Notes: generated from the letters alone by a model not told the origin. A DNA stretch of 64,000 nt from Schistosoma mansoni (GCF_000237925.1 NC_031497.1:16914770-16978769); one strand, 5' to 3'. Positions 23,301-33,047 are shown, counted from the stretch's first letter. Made by a program: numbers and translations.

Positions 23301-26189
23301 ACTCATCGGTGGGCATCCACTGTCCCGCATGAGGGACCCAAACGCATGGCTTTCGGTCTCAAGCGTGAACGCTAAACCTCTAGACTGCTGATCTGGCATC
23401 CAACCGTGTTTATGTCTAGCTTCAATTGATCCATGAACTTGCACAACCCTTCATTAATTGTCCGAGGTGGATAACATTTTGCGCGCAAGACCGAGGGTTG
23501 TGCGTTCGAGTTCCGTGTGTGGAACCATGAATGCGCACTGAGGAGTTTCGTACTAGGGCGAAACGTCCAACTAGTGCCTCAAGGTTTTCAATGGTGATCT
23601 AGCTTAGACTGACTTGTAAATTCAACTTCTGGTAGGACGAGACGTAAATACGTTAAAATCCATGCACGCAAGCAAATCTATAAAAATTCTGTAATACCTT
23701 ACTTAGCAAATATACTCTGTCGAACAGGCTGTTAGAGTTAACGAAGTCAGTAACCTGTATTCTAACGCATGTCTCAAATTTGATACGTTGTACAGACTCA
23801 GATTTTTTTCGCCTTCTCTTATCATTTCCTTTTTGTTTTTTGGTACAAAAACTTTTTGAAATACCTCGTACCAAAATATTATATTGAATAAAGTCATTAA
23901 TAATAATAATAATAATACAATCTCTACAAACCCCCATAAAGACAATTCTGCTGGTTTTTCTAAATTATTATCGTAGTTCGTTTGCTATATCTCTGGATTA
24001 CACTACCGTTCACTTGGTTGAGTTCGAGAAAAACAATTACGTACAGTAAGAGCCATTAGGACTTTTTCTGGCGAATGATTTACAGTGACTGGACTAGTGT
24101 TCATTTATGAATTTGTTAATTCTAGAGTCCATCACCAGAACAAGTCTAGGTAACTACTGGTTGATAGAAGATTCAAAATGCTTGAAAAAAAATTATGCAT
24201 ACTAAGTAGACTTCTAAAGAACTGAAGATGTACTTTCGATCCAGGATAATAATTATCCTGTTACTCAACGCCAATTTTACATTTCAGTGAAGAATCCTCA
24301 ACACAAAAAAAAATGAAATACTGTAACTAACTTTTTGGTAAAATATATCATCCCATACATAATAATAAGGTAAAGCAAGTAGTTAAAATTTCTGCAAAAT
24401 CAGTTTAATGAGCGCTGTAAGGGTAACCCTCCGGTAGTCAGCTGTTTTAAAAGTAGGCCGAACACAAACAATAAAACAAAGCCAGTTGCACAAGACACTT
24501 CTTGTGGTTCACTTATTCATGGGAATCATTACAGTACTTTTCTATGAATATCCACCGTGTATAAGGGTCAGAACAACAAAACATAATTAGCAAATCAAAT
24601 GTTTCCTGATATACGTGATTTTATGGAAGATGTTTTTTTAATGTTTAATAAACTTAATACATACTTCATTCAACTTTCCTGTGTATATGTGTCAATGATT
24701 AACACTAAAGGATACTCGGTAAAGATCATAAATACAAATGAGCTGTATGCACATAAACAAACAGGGATTAATTAAATATATCTAGTGATTTTCAATAACC
24801 TACCTTGTAGCTCGAAATAGCCTTCAATAACGAATGTTCACAGTTTAAATCGTATGTTTTAGCCAAATTGGAGTGAGCGGCAGCATAACAAAAGATTATA
24901 TTCGCTTGCTCGAAGTTAAAAGAGTAGTGTTCTAAAAGAAATGTAACAACAAATCAGAGAAGAGACAATTTTACTTGAATAGTTTTTGTGCCATATATCA
25001 CTCCAATTCCAATGGATGCCTAGATCTTCTGATGTATTGAGTCGCTTTTCTAAACTCCATAATACATTATGATATCTGTATAAATGATGAATAAAAAACG
25101 AAGATGAATGGATGTTTGTCAATATGACAATGAAAGTTCTAATCACATCAGAGTGCACAATTCAGAATAATTTGAAGACCAAATACTGGAGGTCGAACTC
25201 TAGTACATAGATCTTGAATACGATCATAAGTTGCAAAAAGTCGTAAGTGAACCAACGGAACATGATTACATTTAGTATCTACAGTACTTTTATCATAACA
25301 TCTAGTGATTGTATGTTAGTAATCAGTGGACTTGAAGTAAGGATCGATTGGTGACCGACTATAAATTATTTGTCTTATCCAAAGAACTGTCATTAACAGG
25401 ACAGTTATATAAATGTGGATATTTCCATCATTATAAGAACATTGAGGCACAAAATACTTACCCATCCAGGTTGAAATTCTGATCACTGAAGATGTGAAAA
25501 AGCGGCTTGCGGTAGTAAAACGTAACTAGGTTATCTGGTGTCATAATTAAACAAAGTTATCCAGTACATTTCTGATACAAAAGTTTTGTTCGAATGATTT
25601 AGAAACAGGAGCAATTTGAGAGGGCGATTCTGTGGATTCGAAATCTTCAGTATTATTATTGGCCAATACTGCTTTAGGAACCAGTACATGTATAAAAAAC
25701 ATTGTCCTCGACCCTAATTTTATGTAAATAATAGACGATCATGTGATAAACTAGTCCCAACACTCAAAATTAGTAGACCTATAGAGCCTATGGTATCAAG
25801 ACGTTGAGACCACCGGTAAATCTATTTTTAAAAATCGTTATCTTCAACTATATATATATATATGACGACAATAAACCAATGGGATTGTACACAATAGTGA
25901 TATAGTAAGAATATTGATCAAAACGTAGAAGCCATTGTAATGCAAGCCGAATAATACAAAAAACGTGAACAAATTAAGTGGAAACTCACAACGCAAGTGA
26001 CTGAATTCGACTGCCTAGATCTTCATTGCGTCCAAAACAGGCGTCGTAGCGAAGCACACTGAACTTTTTTAGGGATTCAATACACTGCGTAGCAACAGAT
26101 TCCCCAAACTTCCCAGTTATGAACTTTTTTAGTGGTGTTATTACGTCAACTTCAGTAGACAATTTTAACGGAACACATAAAAATGTCAT
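5215..26189 (-). CDS. BRO1- and V-domain protein, HD-PTP (PTPN23)/ALIX family, lacking proline-rich and phosphatase regions; 13 exons, 726 aa
   Basis: Exons in coding order: 25990-26189, 24975-25075, 24804-24931, 19650-19788, 16901-17022, 16762-16860, 15424-15473, 14896-15195, 12931-13108, 9806-9949, 9054-9309, 7546-7862, 5215-5361. All have GT/AG borders, and phases close to 2181 nt, i.e. 726 residues plus stop. The start is the ATG at 26189 ([16 protein letters not shown]), which lines up with the N terminus of ALIX; an in-frame ATG lies further upstream. BRO1 covers about residues 5-300: TPLKKF, WSDIW, then [17 protein letters not shown] and [11 protein letters not shown], closest to HD-PTP DWKKLVQMKIYY and FGERVAYFQ. 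The V domain begins near 338 ([10 protein letters not shown], cf. HD-PTP DIFAKLVP) and runs to the end as long helices. The family recruits ESCRT-III at endosomes. HD-PTP normally continues with a Pro-rich region and a PTP domain and ALIX with a Pro-rich tail; here translation stops after the V domain. Closer to HD-PTP than ALIX by eye. Confidence 0.82.
6213..6463 (+). mobile_element. tRNA-derived SINE copy (Sm-alpha-like), hammerhead region decayed
   Basis: It shares with copies at 23460-23630, 37075-37410, 46139-46386 and 47714-48109 the order A-box-like GGTTCAGTGGTC, then AGTCCCATACTA, then GACGAAATGGTCGTCCAG, and a 3' end ACAATCTCCACAAA. The CUGANGA half of the ribozyme core is not intact here. 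Confidence 0.6.
6925..7015 (-). mobile_element. Fragment of a solo-LTR-like repeat (fossil)
   Basis: Reverse complement of about 90 bases at the start of the LTR-like repeat at 19245, including ATGCTTTAATCCAATCTG and the terminus ending in GCTAACA. Only the terminal part is present. Confidence 0.45.
7546..7862 (-). CDS. BRO1-V gene exon 12
   Basis: Acceptor CTAATTAG and donor GTAAG. It encodes 105 residues of V-domain coil ([20 protein letters not shown]), the counterpart of the ALIX/HD-PTP second arm. Confidence 0.8.
8558..8597 (-). mobile_element. Short 3'-terminal fragment of an RTE-like LINE
   Basis: ACTTACTTAGGCC plus the TTACCCCCAATGGAG block resembles the 3' ends at 62490-62530 and 35380-35420 on the same strand. 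Confidence 0.4.
9054..9309 (-). CDS. BRO1-V gene exon 11
   Basis: Acceptor GTTTATAG and donor GTAAAT. It encodes 85 mostly helical residues including [20 protein letters not shown]. Confidence 0.8.
9806..9949 (-). CDS. BRO1-V gene exon 10
   Basis: Acceptor CTCTACACCAG and donor GTACGT. It encodes [15 protein letters not shown] and [16 protein letters not shown], matching ALIX LLDEEEATDNDL and RTPSNELYKPLR. Confidence 0.8.
12130..12440 (+). mobile_element. Possible LTR-like promoter repeat (fossil), unclassified
   Basis: Three CCAAT-type blocks (CTATTGGCCA, CTATTGGTCA, CCATTGGTTA) are followed by TGTATAAATATG and by GTGTTCTGATTT..TTGG, an order like the LTR-like repeat at 19245-19520. No internal region or partner LTR is seen. 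Confidence 0.28.
12546..12890 (-). mobile_element. Foldback Sm-alpha-like SINE with tRNA-like core
   Basis: On the minus strand the middle reads TAGCTGAGTGGATAACGCG (A-box-like) and GGTTTCGAGTCCC (B-box-like), so it is tRNA-derived. About 50-base arms at 12665-12714 and 12835-12882 are inverted copies of each other around this core. The part at 12546-12680 recurs at 61925-62072. It lies in intron 9 of the BRO1-V gene, just after the exon 9 donor. Confidence 0.72.
12690..12742 (-). ncRNA. Hammerhead ribozyme, Sm-alpha type
   Basis: On the minus strand the invariant core is present in order: CTGACGA (12725-12731), stem II GTCC-CAAATA-GGAC, GAAA (12707-12710), a short stem III CGCGCG, then the cleavage triplet GTC (12699-12701). 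Stem I pairs ATCCAG with CTGGAT. This is the published arrangement of the Schistosoma Sm-alpha hammerhead; position 7 of the core is free to vary. The predicted cut lies between 12699 and 12698. Confidence 0.85.
12931..13108 (-). CDS. BRO1-V gene exon 9
   Basis: Acceptor GATTCCTTCAG and donor GTATTA. It encodes V-domain helix with [17 protein letters not shown] foldback SINE ends about 40 bases beyond the donor. Confidence 0.78.
14896..15195 (-). CDS. BRO1-V gene exon 8 (BRO1/V linker and start of V domain)
   Basis: The donor is GTACAC. The first half is Ser/Thr-rich and poorly conserved (about residues 281-336); the second half reads [17 protein letters not shown], the start of the V domain. 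Confidence 0.78.
15424..15473 (-). CDS. BRO1-V gene micro-exon 7 (50 nt)
   Basis: Acceptor TTTATTTTTAG and donor GTAAGT. It encodes [16 protein letters not shown], matching HD-PTP KFGERVAYFQSALDKL. It leaves two bases that are completed by the acceptor after TCTAG at 15195. An acceptor 8 nt upstream (exon edge 15203) would let exon 6 skip it in frame. Confidence 0.7.
15897..16424 (+). mobile_element. 528-bp SINE-like retroelement with 11-bp target-site duplication
   Basis: Flanked by perfect direct repeats AAAACCATGTT at 15886-15896 and 16425-16435. It ends in an AATAA-rich tail and has no long open reading frame. Related copies lie at 35765-36643 (minus), 36127-36289 (plus), 34868-35055 (plus, 5'-truncated) and 50937-50997 (minus). 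The 5' end GCCCCCAAATGCCCTGG shows no clear tRNA boxes. It sits in intron 6 of the BRO1-V gene. Confidence 0.75.
16762..16860 (-). CDS. BRO1-V gene exon 6
   Basis: Acceptor ATTTATTTAG and donor GTAATA. It encodes [19 protein letters not shown], the piece most like HD-PTP. Phase 0 at both ends. Confidence 0.8.
16901..17022 (-). CDS. BRO1-V gene exon 5
   Basis: Acceptor CCACTTAAG and donor GTACGT. It encodes 40 residues beginning [18 protein letters not shown], a BRO1 helix. Confidence 0.78.
17801..18353 (-). mobile_element. 553-bp LINE-derived short element with 8-bp TSD
   Basis: Flanked by CTTATAAT at 17793-17800 and 18354-18361. Its minus-strand 5' part (18196-18353) is the inverted match of 20599-20752. 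It ends ..ACTGACTG, like the LINE 3' ends at 22924 and 43530. It reads as an internally deleted, non-autonomous relative of that LINE. It is in intron 4 of the BRO1-V gene. Confidence 0.62.
19245..19520 (+). mobile_element. Solo-LTR-like repeat (fossil)
   Basis: It begins TGTTAGCGGGACATAG, contains CTGATTGGCTAA and TATACTATAAATATATG as promoter-like blocks, and then GTGTTCTGATTTTGGGGTC. An inverted partial copy is at 6925-7015. No internal coding region adjoins it, and the right edge is approximate. Confidence 0.42.
19650..19788 (-). CDS. BRO1-V gene exon 4
   Basis: Acceptor TATTTCTAG and donor GTAATC. It encodes the helix ending [19 protein letters not shown], matching LIMLAQAQEVFFLKA in ALIX. 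Confidence 0.82.
20555..20598 (+). repeat. Left half of an interspersed repeat split by a LINE insertion
   Basis: Matches 38030-38075 (ATACTACTTACGCC, TATAAGTAGTATGTA) and continues at 22925-23165 after the inserted composite element. Confidence 0.5.
20599..20752 (+). mobile_element. 5' end fragment of LINE family B (plus strand)
   Basis: Inverted match of 18196-18353. It starts immediately after the ATGTACCA target-site copy at 20591-20598 and ends at AACAGCAATCCCA, where minus-strand LINE A sequence begins. Confidence 0.6.
20753..22540 (-). mobile_element. RTE-like LINE (family A, SR2-type) with endonuclease and RT pieces; 3' end missing
   Basis: In coding direction: an apurinic-type endonuclease start at 22367-22059 ([26 protein letters not shown]), more endonuclease at 21980-21726 ([14 protein letters not shown]), then RT at 21314-21063 ([29 protein letters not shown]) and 21063-20753 ([12 protein letters not shown]). 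Multiple stops and frameshifts break the frame, and the RT C terminus and 3' UTR are absent. Very like the copy at 62483-63489. Confidence 0.8.
22541..22924 (+). mobile_element. 3' end fragment of LINE family B
   Basis: Direct repeat of 43122-43530, the tail of the LINE at 42484-43535. It starts in the AGGGGCGGCC block and ends in TTGTAGCTGACTGA, next to the right target-site copy at 22925-22932. Confidence 0.7.
22925..23165 (+). repeat. Right half of interspersed repeat interrupted by the LINE composite
   Basis: Similar to 38060-38330: CAGTCGGAAGTGGAATAAC corresponds to CAATCGGATGTGGAATGCT, and both carry TTTTCATATTTTAC. Not coding. Confidence 0.5.
23215..23460 (-). mobile_element. tRNA-derived SINE, minus strand, hammerhead relic
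   Basis: On the minus strand it carries CCGATGAGTAGTTCCATACT then GGACGAAACGGCTGTCC. One base of CUGAUGA is changed (CCGATGA) while GAAA and the cleavage block are kept. Confidence 0.6.
23461..23630 (+). mobile_element. tRNA-derived SINE, plus strand, abutting the previous inverted copy
   Basis: It has a B-box-like GTGCGTTCGAGTTCC, then CTGAGGA at 23538-23544 and GAAA at 23560-23563, so both core strands of a hammerhead remain. Stem III is shortened to CGTCC compared with CGGCCGTCC in sister copies. Confidence 0.6.
24804..24931 (-). CDS. BRO1-V gene exon 3
   Basis: Acceptor TTTCTTTTAG and donor GTAGGT. It encodes [19 protein letters not shown], the conserved helix that is YEKSCVLFNCAALAS in ALIX. 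Confidence 0.82.
24975..25075 (-). CDS. BRO1-V gene exon 2
   Basis: Acceptor TTTATACAG and donor GTAAAA. It encodes [12 protein letters not shown] followed by HWNWSDIW, matching the BRO1 strand that reads FTWKDAF in ALIX. Confidence 0.8.
25990..26189 (-). CDS. BRO1-V gene exon 1 (residues 1-66)
   Basis: Starts at the ATG preceded by CAACG and ends in GCGTT before GTGAGT. It encodes the BRO1 N terminus ([18 protein letters not shown]). Confidence 0.82.
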
Positions 26190-28788
26190 CGTTGAACAGG
26201 TGATCACCGACCTTGATGAAAGAAAGTCGACCTTTACGTTACAAAACATCAATATTGAACACTGTCCTATTTAAGAAAAAATCATCAAATTCTCGGAAAA
26301 ATAACTTGTCAACAGTGCAGTTCTCTATTCTGAAAACTATATTTGTGATAAACTGATAAAATGAGGGCTAAATATTCAAATACTCTTCAACAAAAGAATC
26401 TTTGACCTAATGGACGTGGGCGCATATTGTCTCTGCACCTTAGCTGAGGTTGATGCTTATGAAGCTAAGCGTGTATTCGAAAAGAATTCAAATATACTGG
26501 CCATGATAGAGCAATACAAAACTGTTTTTCAACTACCCGTCAATTATTTCCCCTATATACCAACATGGAAGAAAGTGGAGGGAATGGGGGTGAGGCTGAA
26601 TACTGATTTTCGAATGTCGTTTGCGAAGTCAACACGGGAGTCTTTCAGATGACAATGACGAGAATACGTTTAGTTTAGCTTGATGTGTGAATTTTAAGCC
26701 AACTAACCAGAGTAAGAGGTACGTTCTACAGCATGCTGCGACGTAATGTGATGCTGATGCTCTACTGTCTTCAAAACATCCATTGTACCTTGACATGACG
26801 GAAGGGTGATCTGCATTAGGTGTTGACTGAGAGTTGTGACTTTCAAGTTAGTGGTTCGTCACACTTTTCTCTTCTGACTCAAGTAGGCCCCCAATCATTC
26901 GACACAGATCATCTACTTTAGTAATCTATACTGTGAATACAATGTGAACGTAAGCTATAATTTGCGTAAAACTACATACGCAGTAAAACCCTCAATGGTT
27001 TCTTGACGAAACTTATCAATGCACACTCATGGACGTCCCAATAAAAATAATAATATCTGAGAAATCTAAACTCCTAGAGTTTGATCTTAGTGAACTTTAG
27101 TTGCAGTTTGCTGTGTTGAAGCATCACATCATCAAACAATAAATTTCAAGAAATTAGATACCGACATTAGTGCTCATAACTCCCTTCTCATGTTAGCAAT
27201 GAGATGCTCCGGTTAATTTTGAGTCCCTCCATTCATCACGACAGTACATACAAGACAGTGAATGGTTTATGCTTGTCAGATGGTCAATGAGTCTAGAGAC
27301 TTTTCAAAGTTTATAGATTATCACGTTCGAATTCTGACCTGGCTTCTTCCTGAAGGACGGTCGACTGACATAATAGAGAATTTAAACCCAACTAACAAGA
27401 AAAACACTCTTTCACCTATGGATCAAACTTTATTTGTAAATTGAGACTTGTCGACTGAAGTTCCGAACCAAAACATGATGGAAGCTAGAAGATCAAAGTC
27501 CAATTTATGGCTGAACATGTTCAAAATCTAAGTGAAACAAATGTACCAGGAAACCATTAGAAATAATAACACTCACATAACAGTATGACGCAATTTAAAA
27601 ACTTTGAATTTCCTCAGTAACAGTGGACACATCAGTTCTTACGTCATATTCTAGTGTTAGGGATCACTCATTTCGGGATACTTGACAACAGACTATCACT
27701 AAAACAAACATAAAGTCCGGAAACTCAACCTGATGGTTGAATTTTCAGATCATGTCTTCTCTATCACTTGCAAATCTGGAAGACTAATCGGTTTCATAAT
27801 ACAGACTTTCTAGACTAAGAAGACCAATCTCGCCCCTGAAAAATATGTTTACGACCCTCCCTTAGATACTGTGCGTTCATCTTTTCGGACATGAATATGA
27901 TAGACAAGGTAAAGGTGGAAAATATCCAAAAGCGTTCCACATATCGACTATCAAGATAGGCGTCTATTTTCTGCTACACAGCTAGATGCAGATACCCCTC
28001 GTTTGAAGCTCTATTGCGCCCTCAGCTAAAGAACGACCTTATCTTTACTTTAAAATAATATATCGTCATCTATTTCAAGCCTCTGAGGAAACTTTGATCT
28101 ACAACCGTTTTTTAAACTCAGAAACGATGCATATATATTACTGACCGTGAAACATCAGAAACCTATGGGCCGTACATTTTTTAAAAGCACGGTATGGCCT
28201 GCTGTGGGACAGGCTGTTATTGTATACCCGTAACTGTGATATTATCACCTAGTTCGAACGACGCATAACCTTGTTCACAGATTTTAAGGGGCACTGGCAG
28301 CCATATTATGAACTTTCAAATAATCGCCAGTCATTCGTATACTTGTATAATTGACCAATAAAATACATGATCGTTGCTCTCTCCTTATCGACAAAATATT
28401 GCGTTCTTGTACGTCCGCTGCTTCTCCCCTCATCAGACTCTACGTTATGCTAATATTCAATGATCCATTGTCTTCCACTTTTGAACTGTTCGTCTCTATT
28501 TCAATTTTTATTTCACATAAATGACCACCTACCTTATGGATGTTGCTTATCTATGGTTTATCACAAAAAATCCATGCTACCATGTACTACGATGAGTTCC
28601 TTGTGCTTCATTAACTTTTAGTTTACCAAGTGTCTGTGTATCTACTCACAAATCTTTTCATCATTTTACAACCTTATACTCTTCGCCTCATCAACCTTTC
28701 TCCAATAATCTATCCTTACCCTCTCAAGATTACTCATCGCATTGTTATTGCCCTATAATTTGTACCGTTACCTAACTTCATAGAGATA
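26190..28788. other. Intergenic interval upstream of the BRO1-V gene
   Basis: No recognised host gene. An open frame at 26410-26652 (+) and one at 27262-27444 (+) match nothing I know. At 27880-28070 (+) the translation VENIQKRSTYRLSR hints at a decayed LINE 3' end like those of CR1 elements. The divergent promoter of the BRO1-V gene should lie at the left edge; no clear core element was identified. Confidence 0.35.
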
Positions 28789-28849
28789 GTGAATGGTGTG
28801 ATGATGGTTAGTATTTCGGAATGTAGGTCACAGTTTGTTTGTATTCGAC

Positions 28850-30135
28850 GCAGTGAACCCTCAGGCTACCGACCAGTGGCCCTTCTCACCATACCTTCTA
28901 ACATTATGGGATCTCTAATATACGACAGTATAGAAGGATACTTATTATCCTCAAAGTTCTTCTCATCTCAACAGCATGGTTTCAGAAAGGGTTATTCTTG
29001 TATAACCAACCTGCTTACTGCGGTGGTCAGAAGGACAAGCATCTTTGATCACGAGGGGAAAGTTGATATCATTTACCTTGATTTCTCGAAAGCTTTTGAT
29101 AGGGTCAACCATATATGTCTTATCAATAAGCTTAAACGAATGGGTCTCAAACCACCTTTTATTGATTGGCTTGCCTCATATCTGAAAAAACCGACATTTT
29201 GAGGTCAGGGTTAACTTCACTCTCTCTCAGGTTATAGAATGTCCTAGTGGGGTCCCCCAGAGCTCAATACTAGGACCTCTTCTCTTCTTGATTTATGTAA
29301 ACGATCTTCCACAACAGGTATCGTCTGACCTATTGCTTTTCGCTGATGATGTGAAACTTTGGAGTGAGATACGCAACCAAGAGGATATACTGTCACTTCA
29401 GGAGGATCTGACTCGACTTCAAAGTTGGGCAGATGATAACGGACTTACATTCAACACTTCAAAGTGTAAAGTAGTTCATCTGCGACATGTTGCAGACTAT
29501 AGTTACAACTTGAGAAACTCCTCTCTTGAAGTCTCCCAAGTTGAGAAAGATTTAAGAGTGTTGTTATCCTATAACTTGAGGTCGTACTCTACTTGTGATA
29601 AAAACGCCTTTTAAACAACCTTGCACTGGTAACATCGAAGCGCATTTTGGGTCAGTTTGACGGTAGAAATTTGCACATAGTCTTGAACAGTTTTATTCGT
29701 CCCCATTTAGAGTACGGAAACATAGTACTTCCTCCCTCCAAAAGGATGAGGACACTATGGAACGTATACAACGAAATCAGTTCGGGGACTCAAGTTCAAA
29801 CCTTATGAAGAGCGCCTCCAATCACTTAACGTTTGTACGTTAGAGTGAAGGCGTCTTATAGGTGACCTTCTCATGACTTACAGTATTCTTAATACTTCTG
29901 GTCATTCACCTAAACATCTTCCTAAGCTTAGCCACAACACTAACCCAGGAGGTAACACCCAGAACCTGGAGACCCAACATAGCAGAACAGACTGCAGACA
30001 CAACTTCTACTCTGTAAGAGCTGTCAGATGTTGGATTTCGCCGTCGACTGAGCTAGTCCAAGCGACTTTGCAGGAGTCCTTTAAGAGGAAACGTGACTTA
30101 TTCTTAAGGACTAAGGATAACATATTAGTATGATT
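28850..30135 (+). mobile_element. CR1-like LINE, 5'-truncated reverse transcriptase region
   Basis: Frames in order carry GYRPVALLTIPSNIMGSLIY, QQHGFRKGYSC, VDIIYLDFSKAFDRVNH (about 29064-29110), a GVPQSSILGP-like block near 29250, then LLLFADDVKLW (29330-29360) with the catalytic FADD, and the C-terminal FYSVRAVRCW and SFKRKRDLFL. Frameshifts split the reading frame at about 29200, 29600 and 29850. The endonuclease is missing. It lies between the BRO1-V gene and the small gene at 31538. Confidence 0.78.
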
Positions 30136-31537
30136 TACCAAATGCTTTTTTTCCTTTATTATCGATTATGTACCTAGGTTCTTGCTTGTAGGTGTTGGTG
30201 ATCCACTGCTATTAGACACGGAATCCCGTTAAGCGAAAGCTTCCTCTATTCCGTCCTCAATCATTAGAACCATTTTACTGACAAGAACGGAAAATCCGAA
30301 AGGATCACAAGAAATACAAGTTCATTGACAACAATGACACGCCTTAATCACATGAATAAGTAAGTCAATGCTTCTAGCAGTAGAAGGTTTCACAATATCG
30401 TGGAAAAATTAGTAACGGCTGAAAATAGTAATAATGCTCATATCTTTTATCAACAGCATCGTCTTTAACTTTTCCACGATACTCATGAAAACGAACCTTT
30501 GGCATGAAAGAAGAAATTCGGAAGTTTCTGCACTACAACTTTGACAACTTGTGTATTATAGTTAAACTGCCAAACCGTTAAAATCTTTTTGTAACTGTCT
30601 CAAAGACGAATAATTTATCTCCCACGTATTTCTAAATCTATTCATTTAATACGTCATTGAGACGCCTTTTTCACTGTTCACTTTAGGAGGGCTTAAAAGG
30701 CGGGTGACAAAACGCCATATGGCTGGAAAGAGTACAAAATCACCTTACTTCGAGAGGATTATATTGAAAACATCGCTCTCGGACTTTCTTCGAGTGTGTT
30801 TATAATCTCTTACTATGGGAAGTGATCCATGCCAACTGTGGCTTTCATGTAGACTAATATTATTAATATAACAGTTAACTTGCAACTATTTGTAAAGAGA
30901 ATATATATCTCCACCCTACAGAGGAACATGGTACTGTAAAAACTCGTTGCATGCATATAAAACCATTAAGTACTGGTTAGAAAACATTTTGTACTGATTA
31001 CACACGACGATCCCTAGTAAGTGATATATTTTTCTTCTGTCGATGTCGTGGTCCTGCTTCACTGAGTGCAATCAGCTGATATCGTCCCCTAAGACGGATA
31101 TGATTAGTTCCCTGGTCGAGTAACAAGGTAATTATTTATTTAGGGTTGTTATTAATAACTGCAGGTACTTTTGGTATAATATTAGCGGATTCGCATCCTA
31201 AAGTTGTTTCTAAGTGGTATTCAGATGTAGAACAGTGAAAATAGGACCATAATTTTATTTGTCACCTGATAGATGTTTGAAAATAAAGTTATAAAGGAGT
31301 AAATACGAAAGAACAACATATTGTAAATGATTATTAACCTACGAAGTTGAATAATATGAAGAAAACAACATTTCGATTTCAACCGATACGTTTAATAGAT
31401 TTTGAAAAACTCTTGAAATATTACTGACAGCACGGTTGATGAAAGTGCACCAATTTTCTTAATGATAACACTTAATGAAGCTGGACTGATGTTTAAACAA
31501 TAATGAATATATAAGTCTACTGTAAAGTAAGAAGAGA

Positions 31538-32246
31538 TCACATTGAAGAGTATTTGGAGACATCGACTTCTTTAAGCAGTGCTTGTAGTGATCCAGCATC
31601 TGGATGTCGTGGATGTACAGGGTTTTGGAACGTTTTCATGCTTGACATCTTCATAATCAATCGATTGAAAACCCGCTCAAAGCAGTAGTAATGAAGGAGT
31701 CCGAAGATATATCTGAAAGGCAATTGATATGTTAAGAAGTGGTTGATTAAAGCTGGCTAATTGTTGTGAGGTATGCATAGGACGACGGACCTACTAGTGA
31801 TCTGATCTTGATGCATGACCGAGGAGTTTCAGTAAGGGGTTGTTTTGTGAAGCTAAAATATTTAGCACCAATTGTGAATGCTCATGGAACTAGTTATTTT
31901 GATGGTGTACTTTTTTGCCATATGTATTAAAAAGAAGTGCATGGTATAGTTAAAGGTATTCATGAATCACAAATCTGGGAGATAATCGTCCACTTGAGAG
32001 AAATAGAAAAATATTTGGGTGAATTTAACAACATAACAGTATTTTTGAACAGTGGAAACAGTGCAGTGAACATTTATTGACAACTATAAAAATGTGACTT
32101 AAATAAACTACAAAGGGTATCAGTGTTATTTAAGCACGTGATATTATTTCATCGGGATTAATTTTTCGGACAACTTAACTGGAATCTGTGAAATATTCAT
32201 ACTCAAACCTGCAAGCTGCTTGCAGTCCTCTTTCTAAAGACGACAT
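31538..32246 (-). CDS. Predicted small two-exon gene, 70 aa, function unknown
   Basis: Coding exons 32209-32246 and 31538-31712. The first begins MSSLERGLQAAC, just after a good acceptor (TAAATTTTTGCAG) that implies a 5' UTR intron. The donor is GTTTGAGT, the next acceptor is AATTGCCTTTCAG, and the phases agree (AG+A gives Arg). The second exon encodes YIFGLLHYYCFERVFNRLIM, a hydrophobic/aromatic helix, then KTFQNPVHPRHPDAG and a short tail before TGA. I do not recognise the family. It could be a conserved microprotein with a membrane-lying helix, or the end of a longer transcript. It is divergent to the I-SMAD, about 0.8 kb from its start. The non-consensus donor lowers confidence. Confidence 0.5.
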
Positions 32247-33047
32247 GATGTCTGCAAAAATTTAGGTTCTTTTTATCGTGCTTGTAAATTCCACTATAGA
32301 TTCCTTCATCACCAAGTACTACTTTGTATGATAAGGTCACCAAGCAACGGAGAAGGGGTCTTATTTTTTGTACTCAACGGACCTACACTGGCATGAAAAT
32401 ACAGATCCTATGCATCCAACGAACTACAATCTGATCTCGCAATATTTGTTATTTTGTACAAATAACATCAGATCTAAAGATGCCACCAGTACTGGGAGTT
32501 TGACAATACCTTAACCAACAGCACCTTTGATAGTCAAAATATGCCAACCCAGTCAAATCAGAAAACTAAAGCGAAGAGGTTTGAAGATATATTTGATAGG
32601 CTATGGATATATATATCAAGAATAGATCAATCTCAGATGACGAGCAGTTGCAAGAAGTGTGAAACATGGCGTACCTACTCGTGTTCTGGTGCGGATGCGT
32701 GACTGAGTGCCTTCAGCCAGCTGAGTTCAATAAACCCAAGACAGTCAGCACCAAATGTCGAAAACTTACAGAGTTAGTGATTTCGGGGATTTACTTACTG
32801 CTACAGATCCATTGTTGAATTGTTTTACAACAAGTGGGAATGTCCGACACATACATGATGCATTTATTCATACTGAGTATTTATCCTAGTCACCTCCTAA
32901 TAAGTGACCTTAACTAACTTCTTTCTTTGTTTAGTTGAGCCGTTTTGTTCTGCTTTTTTGGGTCACAAGAAATGCGCAGGGTTTGCTAAATATTATTCTG
33001 ACGTTGAAGTGGTCCGCATGTTGGTAACATGTAAACATAGTTAGTTG

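Noticed and set aside
26410-26652. 80-residue plus-strand frame as a gene
   Set aside because: No recognised motif, no convincing splice or promoter context, and it lies in a repeat-rich intergenic stretch.
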